From Variovorax sp. Sphag1AA (GTDB lineage Bacteria > Pseudomonadota > Gammaproteobacteria > Burkholderiales > Burkholderiaceae_C): a DNA stretch of 64,000 nucleotides. Position 1 is the first letter of the stretch. Every line of letters begins with the position of its first letter. This document shows, in pieces, positions 49,648 through 59,070 of this stretch. The notes beneath the pieces are model-generated. The model had not been told where the DNA came from. It was given only the letters and a program-made list of their open reading frames with translations, and did no database searches. The DNA lies in assembly GCF_014192575.1 (NCBI RefSeq), contig NZ_JACHYC010000002.1, forward strand, positions 62,001 through 126,000, written 5' to 3'. The position numbers were made by a program, and so were the translations under genes.

Positions 49648-51585
49648 CTACTGGAGCACGACCTGCGTCTTGAACGGCAGGCGGTCCAATGACTGCGCGA
49701 GTTGCGTTTGCAGTTGCGAGGCCTTGGCGCCTGCCGCTGCTGAATCGACGATCACCTTCAGCGCGCTTTCGCCTTCCGGCTCGACGCGCGGTCGCGCCGA
49801 ATCGCCGATGCCCAATGCCTTGCAGGCTTCATCGACGATGGTCTCCGCCACCTTGCGTGCGGCCATCGCGCGCAACTGGGGCTTGTAGATCTTGCCGACG
49901 TTGGTCATCGGCATGTGCTCGATCACGATCACCGACTTCGGCTTGGCGGGCGCTTCGTCGACACGCTCGCCGGTGAAGGCGAGCAGTTCCGCTTCGGTCA
50001 CCGACGCGCCGGGCACCAGCGTCGCGAAGGCCACCGGCAGTTCGCCCGCATAGGCATCGGGCGCGCCTACCGCAGCACAGAGCTGCACCGCAGGGTGGGC
50101 GCCGAGCGCATCCTCGATGACCTTCGGATCGATGTTGTGGCCGCTGCGGATGATGAGGTCCTTGGAGCGGCCCGAGAGATTGAGCCGTCCTTCGCCGTCG
50201 ATCCAGCCCAGGTCGCCGGTCGCGAGCCAGCCGTCGGCAGTGAACGCCTTCGCGGTGTCGGCCGGATCGACGAAGCCCGAGAACACGTTGGGCGACTTGA
50301 ACAGCACCATGCCCTGTTGGCCGACCGGCAGTTCGCGATCGCTCGCGTTGCCGTTCTGGTCGAGCGCGACGATGCGCATCTGCGAATAGGGCAGGCGGAA
50401 GCCGACGCAGCCGGCCGGCCCGTTCACGCCGGGCGGTGTGATCGTGGAAATGCCGGCCATCTCGGTCATGCCGAGGCTCTCGTGCACATGCAGGCCGAAG
50501 AGCCGCTCGAAGCGCGCCGCCAGCTCGGGCGGCAACACAGCAGCGCCAGTGCGGCAGTAGCTGATCGACGAGATGTCTGCGCCGTCGAGCGGCACGTTGG
50601 CAAGCGCGGCGAGCACCGTGGGCACTGCCGAGAGCGACGTCGCCCGGTACTTCTCGACCAGCCGCCAGTAGTTCGCCATCACCTCCTTGTTGCGCAGAAG
50701 CGATGGCGTCGGAATGATCATCTCGACACCCGCCGACAGCAGCGCGAGCGATGCCGGCAGCACGCCCGCGACATGGAACAGCGGGTAGCCGTTGATCGAG
50801 GTGGCCTTCGAGTTCTGTCCGGTGAGCTTGATGCTGGCCCACGCGGTGAACACCTGCGCGCCGTGACTGTGCTTTGCGAGCTTGGGTGCGCCGGTGGTGC
50901 CGCCAGTGTGGAAGTACGCAGCGATGTCGCTCGCCTGGATGTCGCGCCCGCTCACCAGATGGTCGCCGGGTTCCTTCGACCGTTCCTCGAGAAAGTCGAG
51001 CACGCCGTCGGGCAGCGGCCCGGCAGTGCCCTGCGCTTCATCGTGCGGCGCAACGCGGAGCACCGTCGTGAGCGAGGGCACCTCGCCGCGCAGGCGCATG
51101 GCCTTCGACCACATGCCCGATTCGGCATCGTTGCCGTAGGCGATCAGCACCTTCGCGCGTGCGGCCTTCATCAGCGAGACGAGCTTCTCGTCGGTAAGCA
51201 GCGGATTGAGCGGTTGCGCGATGCCGGCGGCGGCCCCACCCCAGAGCGCGAGATGGTTCTCCAGGCAACCCGGCAGCAGGATCGCGATCGCATCGTCGGG
51301 GCCGACGCCGAGCCGGTGAAGCAGATTCGCCGTCTGGTGGATTCCGGCGAGCAGCTGTGCGTACGACCAGCGGATCGGCTCGTCGTCCGGATTGCCGGTG
51401 CGCAGGAAAGTCAGCGCGGTCTTGTCGCCGAAGGCGGCTGCCGAGTTGCGGAAGATCTCGTAGGTGCTGCGCACCGTGAGCGCTTCGGCGAGCGGCGTTT
51501 CTTCGAGCTTGCGGATGTCGTCGAGACCGCGGATCGGAAACGACGCGCTGAAAGGCGCGGCGATGGGCGGGGGCGTCGTGCTCAT
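49648..51585 (-). CDS. AMP-dependent acyl-CoA ligase of the beta-oxidation operon
   Basis: Acyl-CoA synthetase of 645 residues. Motifs in order: P-loop AAYFHTGGTTGAPKLAKHSH, adenylate site VHESLGMTEMAGISTITPPG, hinge GWIDGEGRLNLSGRSKDLII with RSGHNIDP after it, and C-terminal Lys in MTNVGKIYKPQLRA. The C-terminal tail of about 60 residues beyond the catalytic Lys is longer than usual. The ATG at 51585 has GAGGG eight bases upstream; a TTG six bases earlier is ignored. It lies 10 bases after the acyl-CoA dehydrogenase gene. The acid is not identified. Confidence 0.93.
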   Translation of the reverse strand: MSTTPPPIAAPFSASFPIRGLDDIRKLEETPLAEALTVRSTYEIFRNSAAAFGDKTALTFLRTGNPDDEPIRWSYAQLLAGIHQTANLLHRLGVGPDDAIAILLPGCLENHLALWGGAAAGIAQPLNPLLTDEKLVSLMKAARAKVLIAYGNDAESGMWSKAMRLRGEVPSLTTVLRVAPHDEAQGTAGPLPDGVLDFLEERSKEPGDHLVSGRDIQASDIAAYFHTGGTTGAPKLAKHSHGAQVFTAWASIKLTGQNSKATSINGYPLFHVAGVLPASLALLSAGVEMIIPTPSLLRNKEVMANYWRLVEKYRATSLSAVPTVLAALANVPLDGADISSISYCRTGAAVLPPELAARFERLFGLHVHESLGMTEMAGISTITPPGVNGPAGCVGFRLPYSQMRIVALDQNGNASDRELPVGQQGMVLFKSPNVFSGFVDPADTAKAFTADGWLATGDLGWIDGEGRLNLSGRSKDLIIRSGHNIDPKVIEDALGAHPAVQLCAAVGAPDAYAGELPVAFATLVPGASVTEAELLAFTGERVDEAPAKPKSVIVIEHMPMTNVGKIYKPQLRAMAARKVAETIVDEACKALGIGDSARPRVEPEGESALKVIVDSAAAGAKASQLQTQLAQSLDRLPFKTQVVLQ

Positions 51586-51595
51586 GAGCAAACCC

Positions 51596-52723
51596 TCAGG
51601 CGCGGCCGAGCGCGATGTAGCGCTGCAGGTGATGGTCCTCGTCGCCGAGCTGGTGGTCGATCATCACCAGCCGCTTGGCGAAGTGCGCGAGCGGCAGTTC
51701 CCAGGTCATGCCGATGCCACCGTGCATCTGGATGCTTTCCTGCGCGACCAGCGTGCCAATGCGGCCGATACTGAACTTCGCGGCCGACAGCGCGCGTTCG
51801 CGCGTGACGCGGTCCGCATCCATCGCTGCGGCTGCATTGATAACGGCGGAGCGTGCCTGCTCGATCTCCAGCAGCAGATCGGCCATGCGATGCTGCAACG
51901 CCTGGAAGCTGCCGATGAAAACGCCGAACTGCTTGCGCGTGCGCAGGTACTCCAGCGTGGCGTCCTTGGCCGACCCCATTGCGCCGAGTGCTTCTGCGCA
52001 GAGCGCAAGCACGCCGCGTCCGATGGCACGTTCGAGCGTGTCGAAGGCCTTGCCTTCTGCGCCGAGCAGTGCATCGCCGCCAACCTTGGCGTTGTCGAAG
52101 GTCAGTTCCGCCACGCGGCCGCCGTCGATCGCGGGGCAGCCGCGCACCTTGAGGCCCGGCGTGTTCGCGGGCACGAGAAAGAGCGAGATACCCGCTTCGT
52201 CGTCCATGCCGCCCGAGGTGCGTGCGGAGACCACGAAGAGGCTCGCCTGCTCGCCCTGCTGCACGACAGCCTTCACGCCATCGAGCACCCAGCCGTCGCC
52301 ACTGCGCTCGGCGCGTGTCTGAACGCGCGACAACTCGTAGTGCGATTCCGGCTCGTCGTGAGCGAACGCGGCCACTGTGCCGCCGATGATCTCGGCCAGC
52401 TTCGCCTTCTGCGCGTCGTTGCCCGAAACGGAGATCGCCTCGCCGGCCATGACGGCACCCAGCAGCGGCTCGACCACGAGCCTGCGTCCCAGTTCCTCGA
52501 AGACCACGGCAACGTCGAAGCCCGCGCCGCCAAAGCCGCCATCGGCTTCGCTGAACAGCGCGCCGATCACGCCCAGATCCGCGAACTGCTTCCAGATCTC
52601 CTTGCTGAAGCCTTCCTTCGATTGCGCGATGCGATTGCGCGCCTCGAAGCCGTATTGCTCCGCGATGAAGCGGTTCAGGCTGTCGGCGAGCATGCGCCGA
52701 TCTTCGGTGTGTTCGAAGTTCAT
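51596..52723 (-). CDS. Acyl-CoA dehydrogenase, smaller-partner type
   Basis: Acyl-CoA dehydrogenase of 375 residues in the group that is encoded as pairs (PimC/PimD or FadE pairs in steroid and pimelate breakdown). It keeps the fold (LADSLNRFIAEQYGFEARNR, FAHDEPESHYELSRVQTRAE, LEYLRTRKQFGVFIGSFQAL) and ends with IQMHGGIGMTWELPLAHFAK, without the YEGTSDIQ-type Glu; here the C-terminal site has HQLGDEDHHLQRY. This suggests that it forms a heterocomplex with the neighbouring dehydrogenase. The two genes are 13 bases apart. GAGAGAGGA precedes the ATG. Confidence 0.92.
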   Translation of the reverse strand: MNFEHTEDRRMLADSLNRFIAEQYGFEARNRIAQSKEGFSKEIWKQFADLGVIGALFSEADGGFGGAGFDVAVVFEELGRRLVVEPLLGAVMAGEAISVSGNDAQKAKLAEIIGGTVAAFAHDEPESHYELSRVQTRAERSGDGWVLDGVKAVVQQGEQASLFVVSARTSGGMDDEAGISLFLVPANTPGLKVRGCPAIDGGRVAELTFDNAKVGGDALLGAEGKAFDTLERAIGRGVLALCAEALGAMGSAKDATLEYLRTRKQFGVFIGSFQALQHRMADLLLEIEQARSAVINAAAAMDADRVTRERALSAAKFSIGRIGTLVAQESIQMHGGIGMTWELPLAHFAKRLVMIDHQLGDEDHHLQRYIALGRA

Positions 52724-52736
52724 GACCGTTCCTCTC

Positions 52737-53939
52737 TCAGAGCCCGAGGATCATCTTGGAGATGATGTTCTTCTGGATTTCGTTGGAGCCGCCGAAGATC
52801 GACAGCTTGCGATTGTTGAAGTAGCGCGCTGCGGCAGCCGGTGCGGGACTGAATGCCTCGCCGGTGAAGCCTTCCGCGAGCGCTTCCGCGACGAAGGGCC
52901 GCGCCTGCACACCCATCGCGCGCCGCGCGAGCGACGAGATCTCCTGCCGGATCTCGGTGCCGCGGATCTTGAGCATCGAGCTTTCCGCGCCCGGCACGCC
53001 GCCACCGGCCACCGCCGCGATCACGCGCAGGTTGGTGGTCTTCATGTTCTCGAGGTCGATCTCGACCTTCGCCATGCGCGCCGCGAAGGCCGGGTCTTCG
53101 GCAAGCGGGCGTCCGTTCTTTTTCTGCTTGGCGGCGATGACCTTGAGTTGCTCCATCGCAGCGACCGAGAAGCCCACGCCCGCGATGTTCGTGCGCTCGT
53201 AGGTCAGCAGGTACTTGGCGCAGGTCCAGCCTTTGTCTTCCTCGCCGACGAGGTTCTCGGCGGGCACGCGCACGTCGGAGAAGAACACTTCGTTGACTTC
53301 ATGCTCGCCATCGAGCGTGATGATCGGACGCACTTCCACACCGGGCGACTTCATGTCGATCAGGAGGAAGCTGATGCCTTCCTGCTTCTTGGCGTCCTTG
53401 TTGGTGCGCACCAGGCAGAAGATCATGTCCGCATGCTGGCCCAGCGTGGTCCAGGTCTTCTGCCCGTTGACGATGTAGTGATCGCCCTTGGCATCACGAC
53501 CACGCACCGCGGAAGTCTTGACCGATGCGAGGTCGGAGCCTGCGCCCGGCTCCGAATAGCCCTGGCACCACCAGTCGCTGCCGTCGAGGATGCGCGGCAG
53601 CCAGTGCTGCTTCTGCGCCTCGTTGCCGTACTTGATGAGCACCGGGCCGAGCATGTTCACGCCGAAGGGCACGATGCGCGGCGCATGGGCGAGGGCGCAT
53701 TCGTTCTCGAAGATGAATTTCTCGACTGCCGTCCATCCCGGTCCGCCGTACTGCTTCGGCCAGTGATTGGCGAGCCAGCCGCGTTCGTTCAGGATGGCGT
53801 GCCACTCCTGCATGTCGGCCTTGGTCAGGTGCTTGCCGGTCGCGACCTTGTCGGACAGGCGCTGCGGCAGCTTCGCGGCCAGGAAGGCGCGCACCTCGTC
53901 GCGGAAGGCCTCTTCCGCGGGCGTGAAATTGAGGTCCAT
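52737..53939 (-). CDS. Acyl-CoA dehydrogenase, larger-partner type
   Basis: Acyl-CoA dehydrogenase of 400 residues. Start MDLNFTPAEEAFRDEVRAFL, the FAD/substrate stretch QGYSEPGAGSDLASVKTSAV, ITLDGEHEVNEVFFSDVRVP, and the C-terminal SIFGGSNEIQKNIISKMILG. It resembles the larger member of paired dehydrogenases (PimC/FadE28-like). The ATG at 53939 follows GAGGGGATCAC. It is first of the pair on the transcript and is preceded by repeat copy B, which separates it from the thiolase gene by 125 bases; this gap is the longest in the operon. Confidence 0.93.
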   Translation of the reverse strand: MDLNFTPAEEAFRDEVRAFLAAKLPQRLSDKVATGKHLTKADMQEWHAILNERGWLANHWPKQYGGPGWTAVEKFIFENECALAHAPRIVPFGVNMLGPVLIKYGNEAQKQHWLPRILDGSDWWCQGYSEPGAGSDLASVKTSAVRGRDAKGDHYIVNGQKTWTTLGQHADMIFCLVRTNKDAKKQEGISFLLIDMKSPGVEVRPIITLDGEHEVNEVFFSDVRVPAENLVGEEDKGWTCAKYLLTYERTNIAGVGFSVAAMEQLKVIAAKQKKNGRPLAEDPAFAARMAKVEIDLENMKTTNLRVIAAVAGGGVPGAESSMLKIRGTEIRQEISSLARRAMGVQARPFVAEALAEGFTGEAFSPAPAAAARYFNNRKLSIFGGSNEIQKNIISKMILGL

Positions 53940-53976
53940 GTGATCCCCTCGGTTGGGTCTGCAAATATTGGTGAAC

Positions 53977-54062
53977 ACCGCGGAACCGGCTCTGCCGGGC
54001 CGCTGGTGTTGCCCCCTGCAAGGGGGTTGGCGGAGCGACACGAAGTGCGCGCAGCCTGGGGG
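53977..54062 (-). repeat. Dispersed 3'-end repeat, copy B
   Basis: Reverse-complement counterpart of 25369-25452. On the minus strand it begins 2 bases after the thiolase stop codon, just as copy A begins after the MFS stop. The palindromic core is here CCCCCTTGCAGGGGG, still symmetrical though its sequence differs from copy A by a base, which hints that pairing is kept. It lies inside a transcription unit. Confidence 0.85.
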
Positions 54063-54064
54063 TG

Positions 54065-55255
54065 TCAATAGATTTCGAAGAGACCGGCGGCGCCCATGCC
54101 GCCTGCGATGCACATCGTCACCACCGCGTACTTCGCGCCGCGGCGCTTGCCTTCGATCAGCACGTGGCCCGCGAGGCGCGCGCCGGTCATGCCGAACGGG
54201 TGGCCGATGGAGATCGCGCCGCCGTCGACGTTGAGTCGTTCCGACGGAATGCCCAGCTTTTCCTGGCAGTAGATCGACTGCGAAGCGAAGGCTTCGTTGA
54301 GTTCCCACAGATCGATGTCGTCGACCTTCAGGCCGTGGCGCGCGAGCAGCTTCGGCACCGCGAACACCGGGCCGATGCCCATTTCGTCAGGCTCGCAGCC
54401 GGCGACCGCGAGACCGCGGAACGCGCCCAGCGGCTTGAGGTTGGCGCGCTCGGCTTCTTTGGCCTCCATCAGCACGCAGGCCGATGCGCCGTCGGAAAGC
54501 TGCGAGGCATTGCCGGCGGTGATGAACTTGTCGTCGCCCATCACCGGCTTCAGCTTGGCGAGCGCTTCGTAGGTGGTGCCGCGGCGATTGCAGTTGTCCT
54601 CGGTCGCGGTGACTTCTCGGTAGCTGACTTCCTTGGTCTCCTTGTCGGTCACGGCCATCGTCGTCGCGCAGTGAACGATCTCGTCCTTGTAGCGGCCGGC
54701 GAGCTGCGCTTCCTCGGTCTTGCGCTGGCTCTCGGCGGAGAAGCGGTCCTGCGCTTCGCGGCTGATGTTGTAGCGCTGGGCGACGATGTCGGCGGTCTCG
54801 ATCATCGCCATGTACAGCGCGGGCTTGTGTTCGAGGATCCACGGGTCCATGCCGCTGTCGCCGCTATCGGTGGCGCTGCGGGTGCGGATCTGCGAGATGC
54901 TTTCCACGCCGCCCGCGATCATGGCCGGCACGCCTTCGGCCACGATGCGGCCCGCCGCCATCGCGATCGCCTGCAGGCCCGAGGCGCAGAAGCGGTTCAC
55001 CGTGGTGCCGGCGATCGAGATCGGCAGGCCGGCGCGGATGATCGACTGGCGCGCGATGTTGCGGCCGGTGGTGCCTTCGGGGTAGCCGCAGCCGAGGATC
55101 GCGTCCTCGATCAGTGCGGGGTCGATGCCCGAACGCTCCACCGCGGCCTTGACCGCGAAGGCGGCCAGCGTGGGGCCGGGCGTGATGTTGAATTCGCCGC
55201 GATGCGACTTGGTCAGCGGGGTGCGGGCGGTGGAAACGATGACGGCTTCACGCAT
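54065..55255 (-). CDS. Acetyl-CoA acetyltransferase (thiolase)
   Basis: Degradative thiolase of 396 residues that splits a 3-ketoacyl-CoA with CoA. The acylated Cys90 is in [12 protein letters not shown]; the other active-site residues are His352 in [11 protein letters not shown] and Cys382 in [17 protein letters not shown] is also present. GGAGACATCCC precedes the ATG at 55255. It is the second gene of the operon, 35 bases after the hydratase/dehydrogenase gene. Chain-length range is not readable from the sequence. Confidence 0.95.
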   Translation of the reverse strand: MREAVIVSTARTPLTKSHRGEFNITPGPTLAAFAVKAAVERSGIDPALIEDAILGCGYPEGTTGRNIARQSIIRAGLPISIAGTTVNRFCASGLQAIAMAAGRIVAEGVPAMIAGGVESISQIRTRSATDSGDSGMDPWILEHKPALYMAMIETADIVAQRYNISREAQDRFSAESQRKTEEAQLAGRYKDEIVHCATTMAVTDKETKEVSYREVTATEDNCNRRGTTYEALAKLKPVMGDDKFITAGNASQLSDGASACVLMEAKEAERANLKPLGAFRGLAVAGCEPDEMGIGPVFAVPKLLARHGLKVDDIDLWELNEAFASQSIYCQEKLGIPSERLNVDGGAISIGHPFGMTGARLAGHVLIEGKRRGAKYAVVTMCIAGGMGAAGLFEIY

Positions 55256-55290
55256 GGGATGTCTCCTGGGGGTTCTGGGATGGCTCGGTG

Positions 55291-57408
55291 TTACTCGGAT
55301 TGATTGAGGCTTGCGAAATCGGCGCCGCGTTCGACCAGCTCGACGAGCAGCGGCGAGGGCTTCCAGAACACGGAGTCCTGCTTCTCGAATTCGCGGATGT
55401 CGGCCAGCACCTTGGCGAGGCCCACGGTGTCGGCGTACTTCATCGGGCCGCCGCGATGGCGCGGGAAGCCGTAGCCATAGAGGAAGGTCACGTCCACGTC
55501 GAGCGGACGCAGAGCGATGCCCTGGTGCACGACGTTCGCGCCCTCGTTGATCATCGCGGCCATGTAGCGGCGCATGATTTCCTCGTCGGTGAAGCTGCGC
55601 GGCTTGATGCCTGCGCGCTCACGCTCGGCATCGATGATCGCGAGCACTTCGGGGTCGGGCTGGCCGACGCGTGCGCCTTCGGGGTAGAGGTAGTAGCCGC
55701 GCTGTGTCTTCTGGCCGAACCAGCCGCGCTCGCAGATGCGATCGGCCACCTGCACGTAGCGCGCCTTCGGATCGCGCGTCGCGGCCTTGCGCTTGCGCGT
55801 GGCCCAGCCGATGTCGCCGCCCGCGAGGTCGGAAACCTGGAACGGCCCCATCGGGTAGCCGAAGTCGCGCACCGCCTGGTCGATCTGGTAGGGCGAGGCG
55901 CCGTCTTCCATGATGTGATCGGCCGCCTGGCGATAGACCGCGAGGATGCGGTTGCCGATGAAGCCGTCGCAGACGCCCGCACGCACCGGCACCTTCTTGA
56001 GCTTCTTGGCGAGTTCGAAGCCCGTCGCGACCACATCGGCGCTGACCTTGGCGGGCACCACGATCTCCAGCAGCTTCATGATGTTGGCCGGCGAGAAGAA
56101 GTGCAGGCCGACCACGTCCTGCGGACGCGAGATGCTGGCCGCGATCTCGTCGATGTCGAGGTATGAGGTGTTGGTGGCAATCACGGCACCGGGCTTGCAC
56201 ACGCGGTCGAGTTCGGCGAAGACGGCCTTCTTGACGCCCATCTCCTCGAACACCGCTTCGACCACGATGTCGACCTTGGCCAACGCGTCGTACGACGTGG
56301 AGCCGTTGAAGCGCGCCATCACGGCGGCCTTGGCCTCGGGCGTCATGCGGCCCTTCTGGATCAGGCCGTCGTAGACCTTCTCGACATTGGCGCGGCCGCG
56401 CGCCAACTGCGTGTCGTCGCGCTCGATCATGGTGACCGGGATGCCCGCGTCGAGCATCGACACTGCGATGCCCGCGCCCATGGTGCCGCCGCCGACGATG
56501 CCGGCCGAATCGAGCGGACGCGGCTTGGCAGCCTTGGTTTCCGGTGCCTTCAGCACTTCGCGCTCGGCGAAGAAGGCGTGGATCAGCCCCGCGCGCTGCG
56601 GGCTCTCGATGCATTGCATGAAGAGCTTGCGTTCGAGCGCCATGCCTTCGTCGAAGGGCAGCGTCAGCGCGGCCTCGACCGCTTCGACGATCTTCATCGG
56701 CGAGAACAGGCCGCGGCTCTTCTTCGCGGTGTCGGCGCGGGCGGCTTCGAGCGCGGCGCGGCTGGCTTCCTTGTCCGCCAGCGCCTGTGCGTCACGCGTG
56801 CGGCGCACGGGTGCTTTGGCGGCGATGAGTTCCTTGGCATAGGCGACGCCTTCGGCGAGCGCATCGGCGCCTTCGCCGAGCCGGTCGATCAGGCCGAGCG
56901 ACAGGGCTTCCTTGGCGCCTGCATGGCGGCCGCTCAGCATCAGTTCGATCGCGGGCTTGACGCCGATCAGGCGCGGCGTGCGCTGCGTGCCGCCCGAGCC
57001 GGGGATCAGGCCCAGCGCCACTTCGGGCAGCCCCAGCTTGGCCGAGGGCACCGCAAGGCGGTAGTGCGCCGAGAGAGCGATCTCCAGACCGCCGCCGAGC
57101 GCCGCACCGTGGATCGCGGCCACCACCGGCTTGTTGCAATCTTCGATGCGCTTGCAGACTTCGGGCAGCGACGGCGGCTGCGGCGTCTTGCCGAATTCGC
57201 GGATGTCGGCGCCGGCGATGAAGTTGCGGCCTGCGCCCACGATCACCACGGCGGCGGCGTTGCCATCGGCCTCGGCGGCTTCGATCGCGGCGACAAGGCC
57301 GCGGCGGACATCGACGCCGAGAGCGTTGACCGGCGGGTTGTCGATGGTGACGACGAACACATCGCCATCGCGGCGGAAGGTGACGGGGGATGGTGCAGAG
57401 GAAGCCAT
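55291..57408 (-). CDS. Bifunctional enoyl-CoA hydratase / 3-hydroxyacyl-CoA dehydrogenase
   Basis: FadB/FadJ-type protein of 705 residues that hydrates the enoyl-CoA and oxidises the hydroxyacyl-CoA with NAD. The crotonase half (about 1-190) shows [39 protein letters not shown] and [17 protein letters not shown]; the dehydrogenase half starts near residue 300 with the NAD loop [20 protein letters not shown], followed by [19 protein letters not shown] with the catalytic His, and [13 protein letters not shown] in the C-terminal domain. GGAGAC lies ahead of the ATG at 57408. It is the first gene of the operon and faces the LysR-type gene. Confidence 0.95.
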   Translation of the reverse strand: MASSAPSPVTFRRDGDVFVVTIDNPPVNALGVDVRRGLVAAIEAAEADGNAAAVVIVGAGRNFIAGADIREFGKTPQPPSLPEVCKRIEDCNKPVVAAIHGAALGGGLEIALSAHYRLAVPSAKLGLPEVALGLIPGSGGTQRTPRLIGVKPAIELMLSGRHAGAKEALSLGLIDRLGEGADALAEGVAYAKELIAAKAPVRRTRDAQALADKEASRAALEAARADTAKKSRGLFSPMKIVEAVEAALTLPFDEGMALERKLFMQCIESPQRAGLIHAFFAEREVLKAPETKAAKPRPLDSAGIVGGGTMGAGIAVSMLDAGIPVTMIERDDTQLARGRANVEKVYDGLIQKGRMTPEAKAAVMARFNGSTSYDALAKVDIVVEAVFEEMGVKKAVFAELDRVCKPGAVIATNTSYLDIDEIAASISRPQDVVGLHFFSPANIMKLLEIVVPAKVSADVVATGFELAKKLKKVPVRAGVCDGFIGNRILAVYRQAADHIMEDGASPYQIDQAVRDFGYPMGPFQVSDLAGGDIGWATRKRKAATRDPKARYVQVADRICERGWFGQKTQRGYYLYPEGARVGQPDPEVLAIIDAERERAGIKPRSFTDEEIMRRYMAAMINEGANVVHQGIALRPLDVDVTFLYGYGFPRHRGGPMKYADTVGLAKVLADIREFEKQDSVFWKPSPLLVELVERGADFASLNQSE

Positions 57409-57482
57409 GCAGTGAGTCTCCGAAGGCGCGAACCGTGAGCGGTCCTTGAGGGTGAATCCCGGATTCTTGGCTCCACGACGGC

Positions 57483-57531
57483 CTTTGACAATTGCATTGG
57501 CGATTGACAGACTGTCAAAGCATTTTTGACA
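57483..57531. promoter_or_regulatory. Array of TTGACA half sites in the divergent promoter
   Basis: Four copies of TTGACA or its complement lie in 49 bases: 57485-57490, 57504-57509, 57513-57518 (inverted) and 57526-57531. The middle two form the perfect palindrome TTGACAGACTGTCAA (57504-57518), and CTTTGACA (57483-57490) mirrors TGTCAAAG (57513-57520). This is the expected place for the LysR-type protein to bind; some copies may also serve as -35 elements. Confidence 0.55.
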
Positions 57532-57544
57532 AAATCGGGCTTGC

Positions 57545-58456
57545 ATGGATCTGCAATCGCTCACTCTCCTCGTCGAAATCCTGGACGCCGGCAACCTCAG
57601 CGAGGCCGCGCGGCGGCTCAAGATGACCCGCGCGAACGTGAGCTACCACCTCAACCAGCTCGAACGATCGGTCGGCGCGCAGCTCGTGCGCCGCACCACG
57701 CGGCGCGCGGAGCCGACCGAGATCGGGCTGCGGCTCTATCAGCACGGGCTCGCCATCCAGAGCGAACTTGCCGCGGCGCGCGAGTCGGTCACCACACTGG
57801 GGCAGAGCCTGCTCGGCCGGGTGCGCCTGAGCGTGCCGAGCGGTTACGGCCAGATCGTGATGTCTGAATGGCTGATCGACTTCAAGCGGCAGTACCCGGG
57901 CATCGTGCTCGACGTGCTGTTCGAGAACCGCATCGAGGATCTGCTGCGCGATGAAGTCGACATCGCGATCCGCGTGATTCCGGAACCGCCGCAGAACCTC
58001 GTCGCGCGCGACCTTGGCCCGGTGCGCTATGTGGCTTGTGCTTCGCGCGAATACGCGGCGCAGCACGGGCTGCCGATGCAGCTCGACCAGCTTCAGTCCG
58101 CGCCGGTGGTCACTGCGGCGGTGATCGGGCGGCAGCTGCGCGTCGCGGCCTACCAGGGAGAGGAACGGCGCGAAGTGGTGCTGGAGCCCACGCTGATCTC
58201 GGAGAACTTCCTCTTCCTGCGGCAGGCCATTCTCGCGGGGCTCGGCATCGGCCTCGTGCCCGACTACCTGATGAACGACGACGTGCGGCGCGGCGATGTG
58301 CTGACCACGCTCGACGACTGGCGGCTCAGCATCTTCGGCACGCAGATGTACATGCTCTACATGCCCAACCGGCAGCACACGCGCGCCACCCGAACCTTCA
58401 TCGATTTCATACTGGCACGAGTCCGAGGTCTCTCTCCAGTAGCATCGGAGGCATGA
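57545..58456 (+). CDS. LysR-family regulator of the beta-oxidation operon
   Basis: LysR-type regulator of 303 residues. The winged helix-turn-helix is MDLQSLTLLVEILDAGNLSE then AARRLKMTRANVSYHLNQLE; the effector domain follows (GRVRLSVPSGYGQIVMSEWL, VDIAIRVIPEPPQNLVARDL). It is divergent from the fadB/J-like gene, 136 bases between starts, with the TTGACA array between. By LysR custom it should control that operon and itself; the inducer is unknown but may be the acid or its CoA ester. The ATG is close to ACAAAAT (57529-57535), so the leader is very short. Its stop overlaps the next gene by 4 bases. Confidence 0.9.
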   Translation: MDLQSLTLLVEILDAGNLSEAARRLKMTRANVSYHLNQLERSVGAQLVRRTTRRAEPTEIGLRLYQHGLAIQSELAAARESVTTLGQSLLGRVRLSVPSGYGQIVMSEWLIDFKRQYPGIVLDVLFENRIEDLLRDEVDIAIRVIPEPPQNLVARDLGPVRYVACASREYAAQHGLPMQLDQLQSAPVVTAAVIGRQLRVAAYQGEERREVVLEPTLISENFLFLRQAILAGLGIGLVPDYLMNDDVRRGDVLTTLDDWRLSIFGTQMYMLYMPNRQHTRATRTFIDFILARVRGLSPVASEA

Positions 58457-59022
58457 GCTTCGAAAACCTGACGATGAGGAGCCCTGGGTCGGATGCGTAC
58501 GTGCTCGGCACGCCGATCGAGGTGATGGACGGTGCCGCCAGCGTGGGAATCGTACGAACGGTCGTGCTTGCATCCACCGGCGACGAGATCCTGCTGGGTG
58601 ATTTCGAGGCGGCCAACCAGGCGGATTTCCTGGCGAGGCGCATCGCGAAGCTCGTCATCGCCGAAGTGGTCAATTTCGTCGCAACGACCTACGAGGCGAT
58701 CAGCGCCATCGAGATCATGCTGGGCCGCGACATCGACGGCTTCGAAGGGCGGCAGGCGTATCTGGCGCAGGCGCGCGCCGACCTGCTGCAAAGCATCGGT
58801 GTGCGGAACGTCCAGGTCGCGCCGAAGCCGCTCCGCGGGAGCGAGGCGCACTTCGCGGTCAGCGGCATGTGGGCATACGACCGGCCCAGCCTCGAAGCGC
58901 TCGAGACCGTGCTCCACGCGGAACGCGCGGCCTATGCGCAGTTCAAGGCGGCGCAGGTTGCGACCCCGCCCGCACCGCGTCGCCGCTCCGTCCTGAGCCG
59001 CGTCTTCGCGTCGAACGACTGA
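58453..59022 (+). CDS. Unknown protein translationally coupled to the LysR regulator
   Basis: Protein of 189 residues that I do not recognise. It starts MSFENLTMRSPGSDAYVLGT, has a helical middle (ANQADFLARRIAKLVIAEVV, NFVATTYEAISAIEIMLGRD) and a basic, Pro-rich tail (PAPRRRSVLSRVFASND). No signal peptide or clear membrane segment. GGAGGC precedes the ATG at 58453, which overlaps the regulator's stop (ATGA). The frame upstream to 58036 is a shadow of the regulator gene. Balanced composition and a good ribosome site make it a real gene. Confidence 0.75.
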   Translation: MSFENLTMRSPGSDAYVLGTPIEVMDGAASVGIVRTVVLASTGDEILLGDFEAANQADFLARRIAKLVIAEVVNFVATTYEAISAIEIMLGRDIDGFEGRQAYLAQARADLLQSIGVRNVQVAPKPLRGSEAHFAVSGMWAYDRPSLEALETVLHAERAAYAQFKAAQVATPPAPRRRSVLSRVFASND

Positions 59023-59056
59023 ACATTTGTTTCCGGGCGCCAGGGCGGCGCGATGG

Positions 59057-59062
59057 GACAAT
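59057..59062 (+). promoter_or_regulatory. Possible -10 element of pyrC
   Basis: GACAAT lies 8 bases before the ATG at 59071, giving an almost leaderless transcript, a layout that also appears upstream of the HAD gene (GATACGAT, 8138-8140 region). No clear -35 is seen. Confidence 0.3.
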
Positions 59063-59070
59063 CCGGCCCC

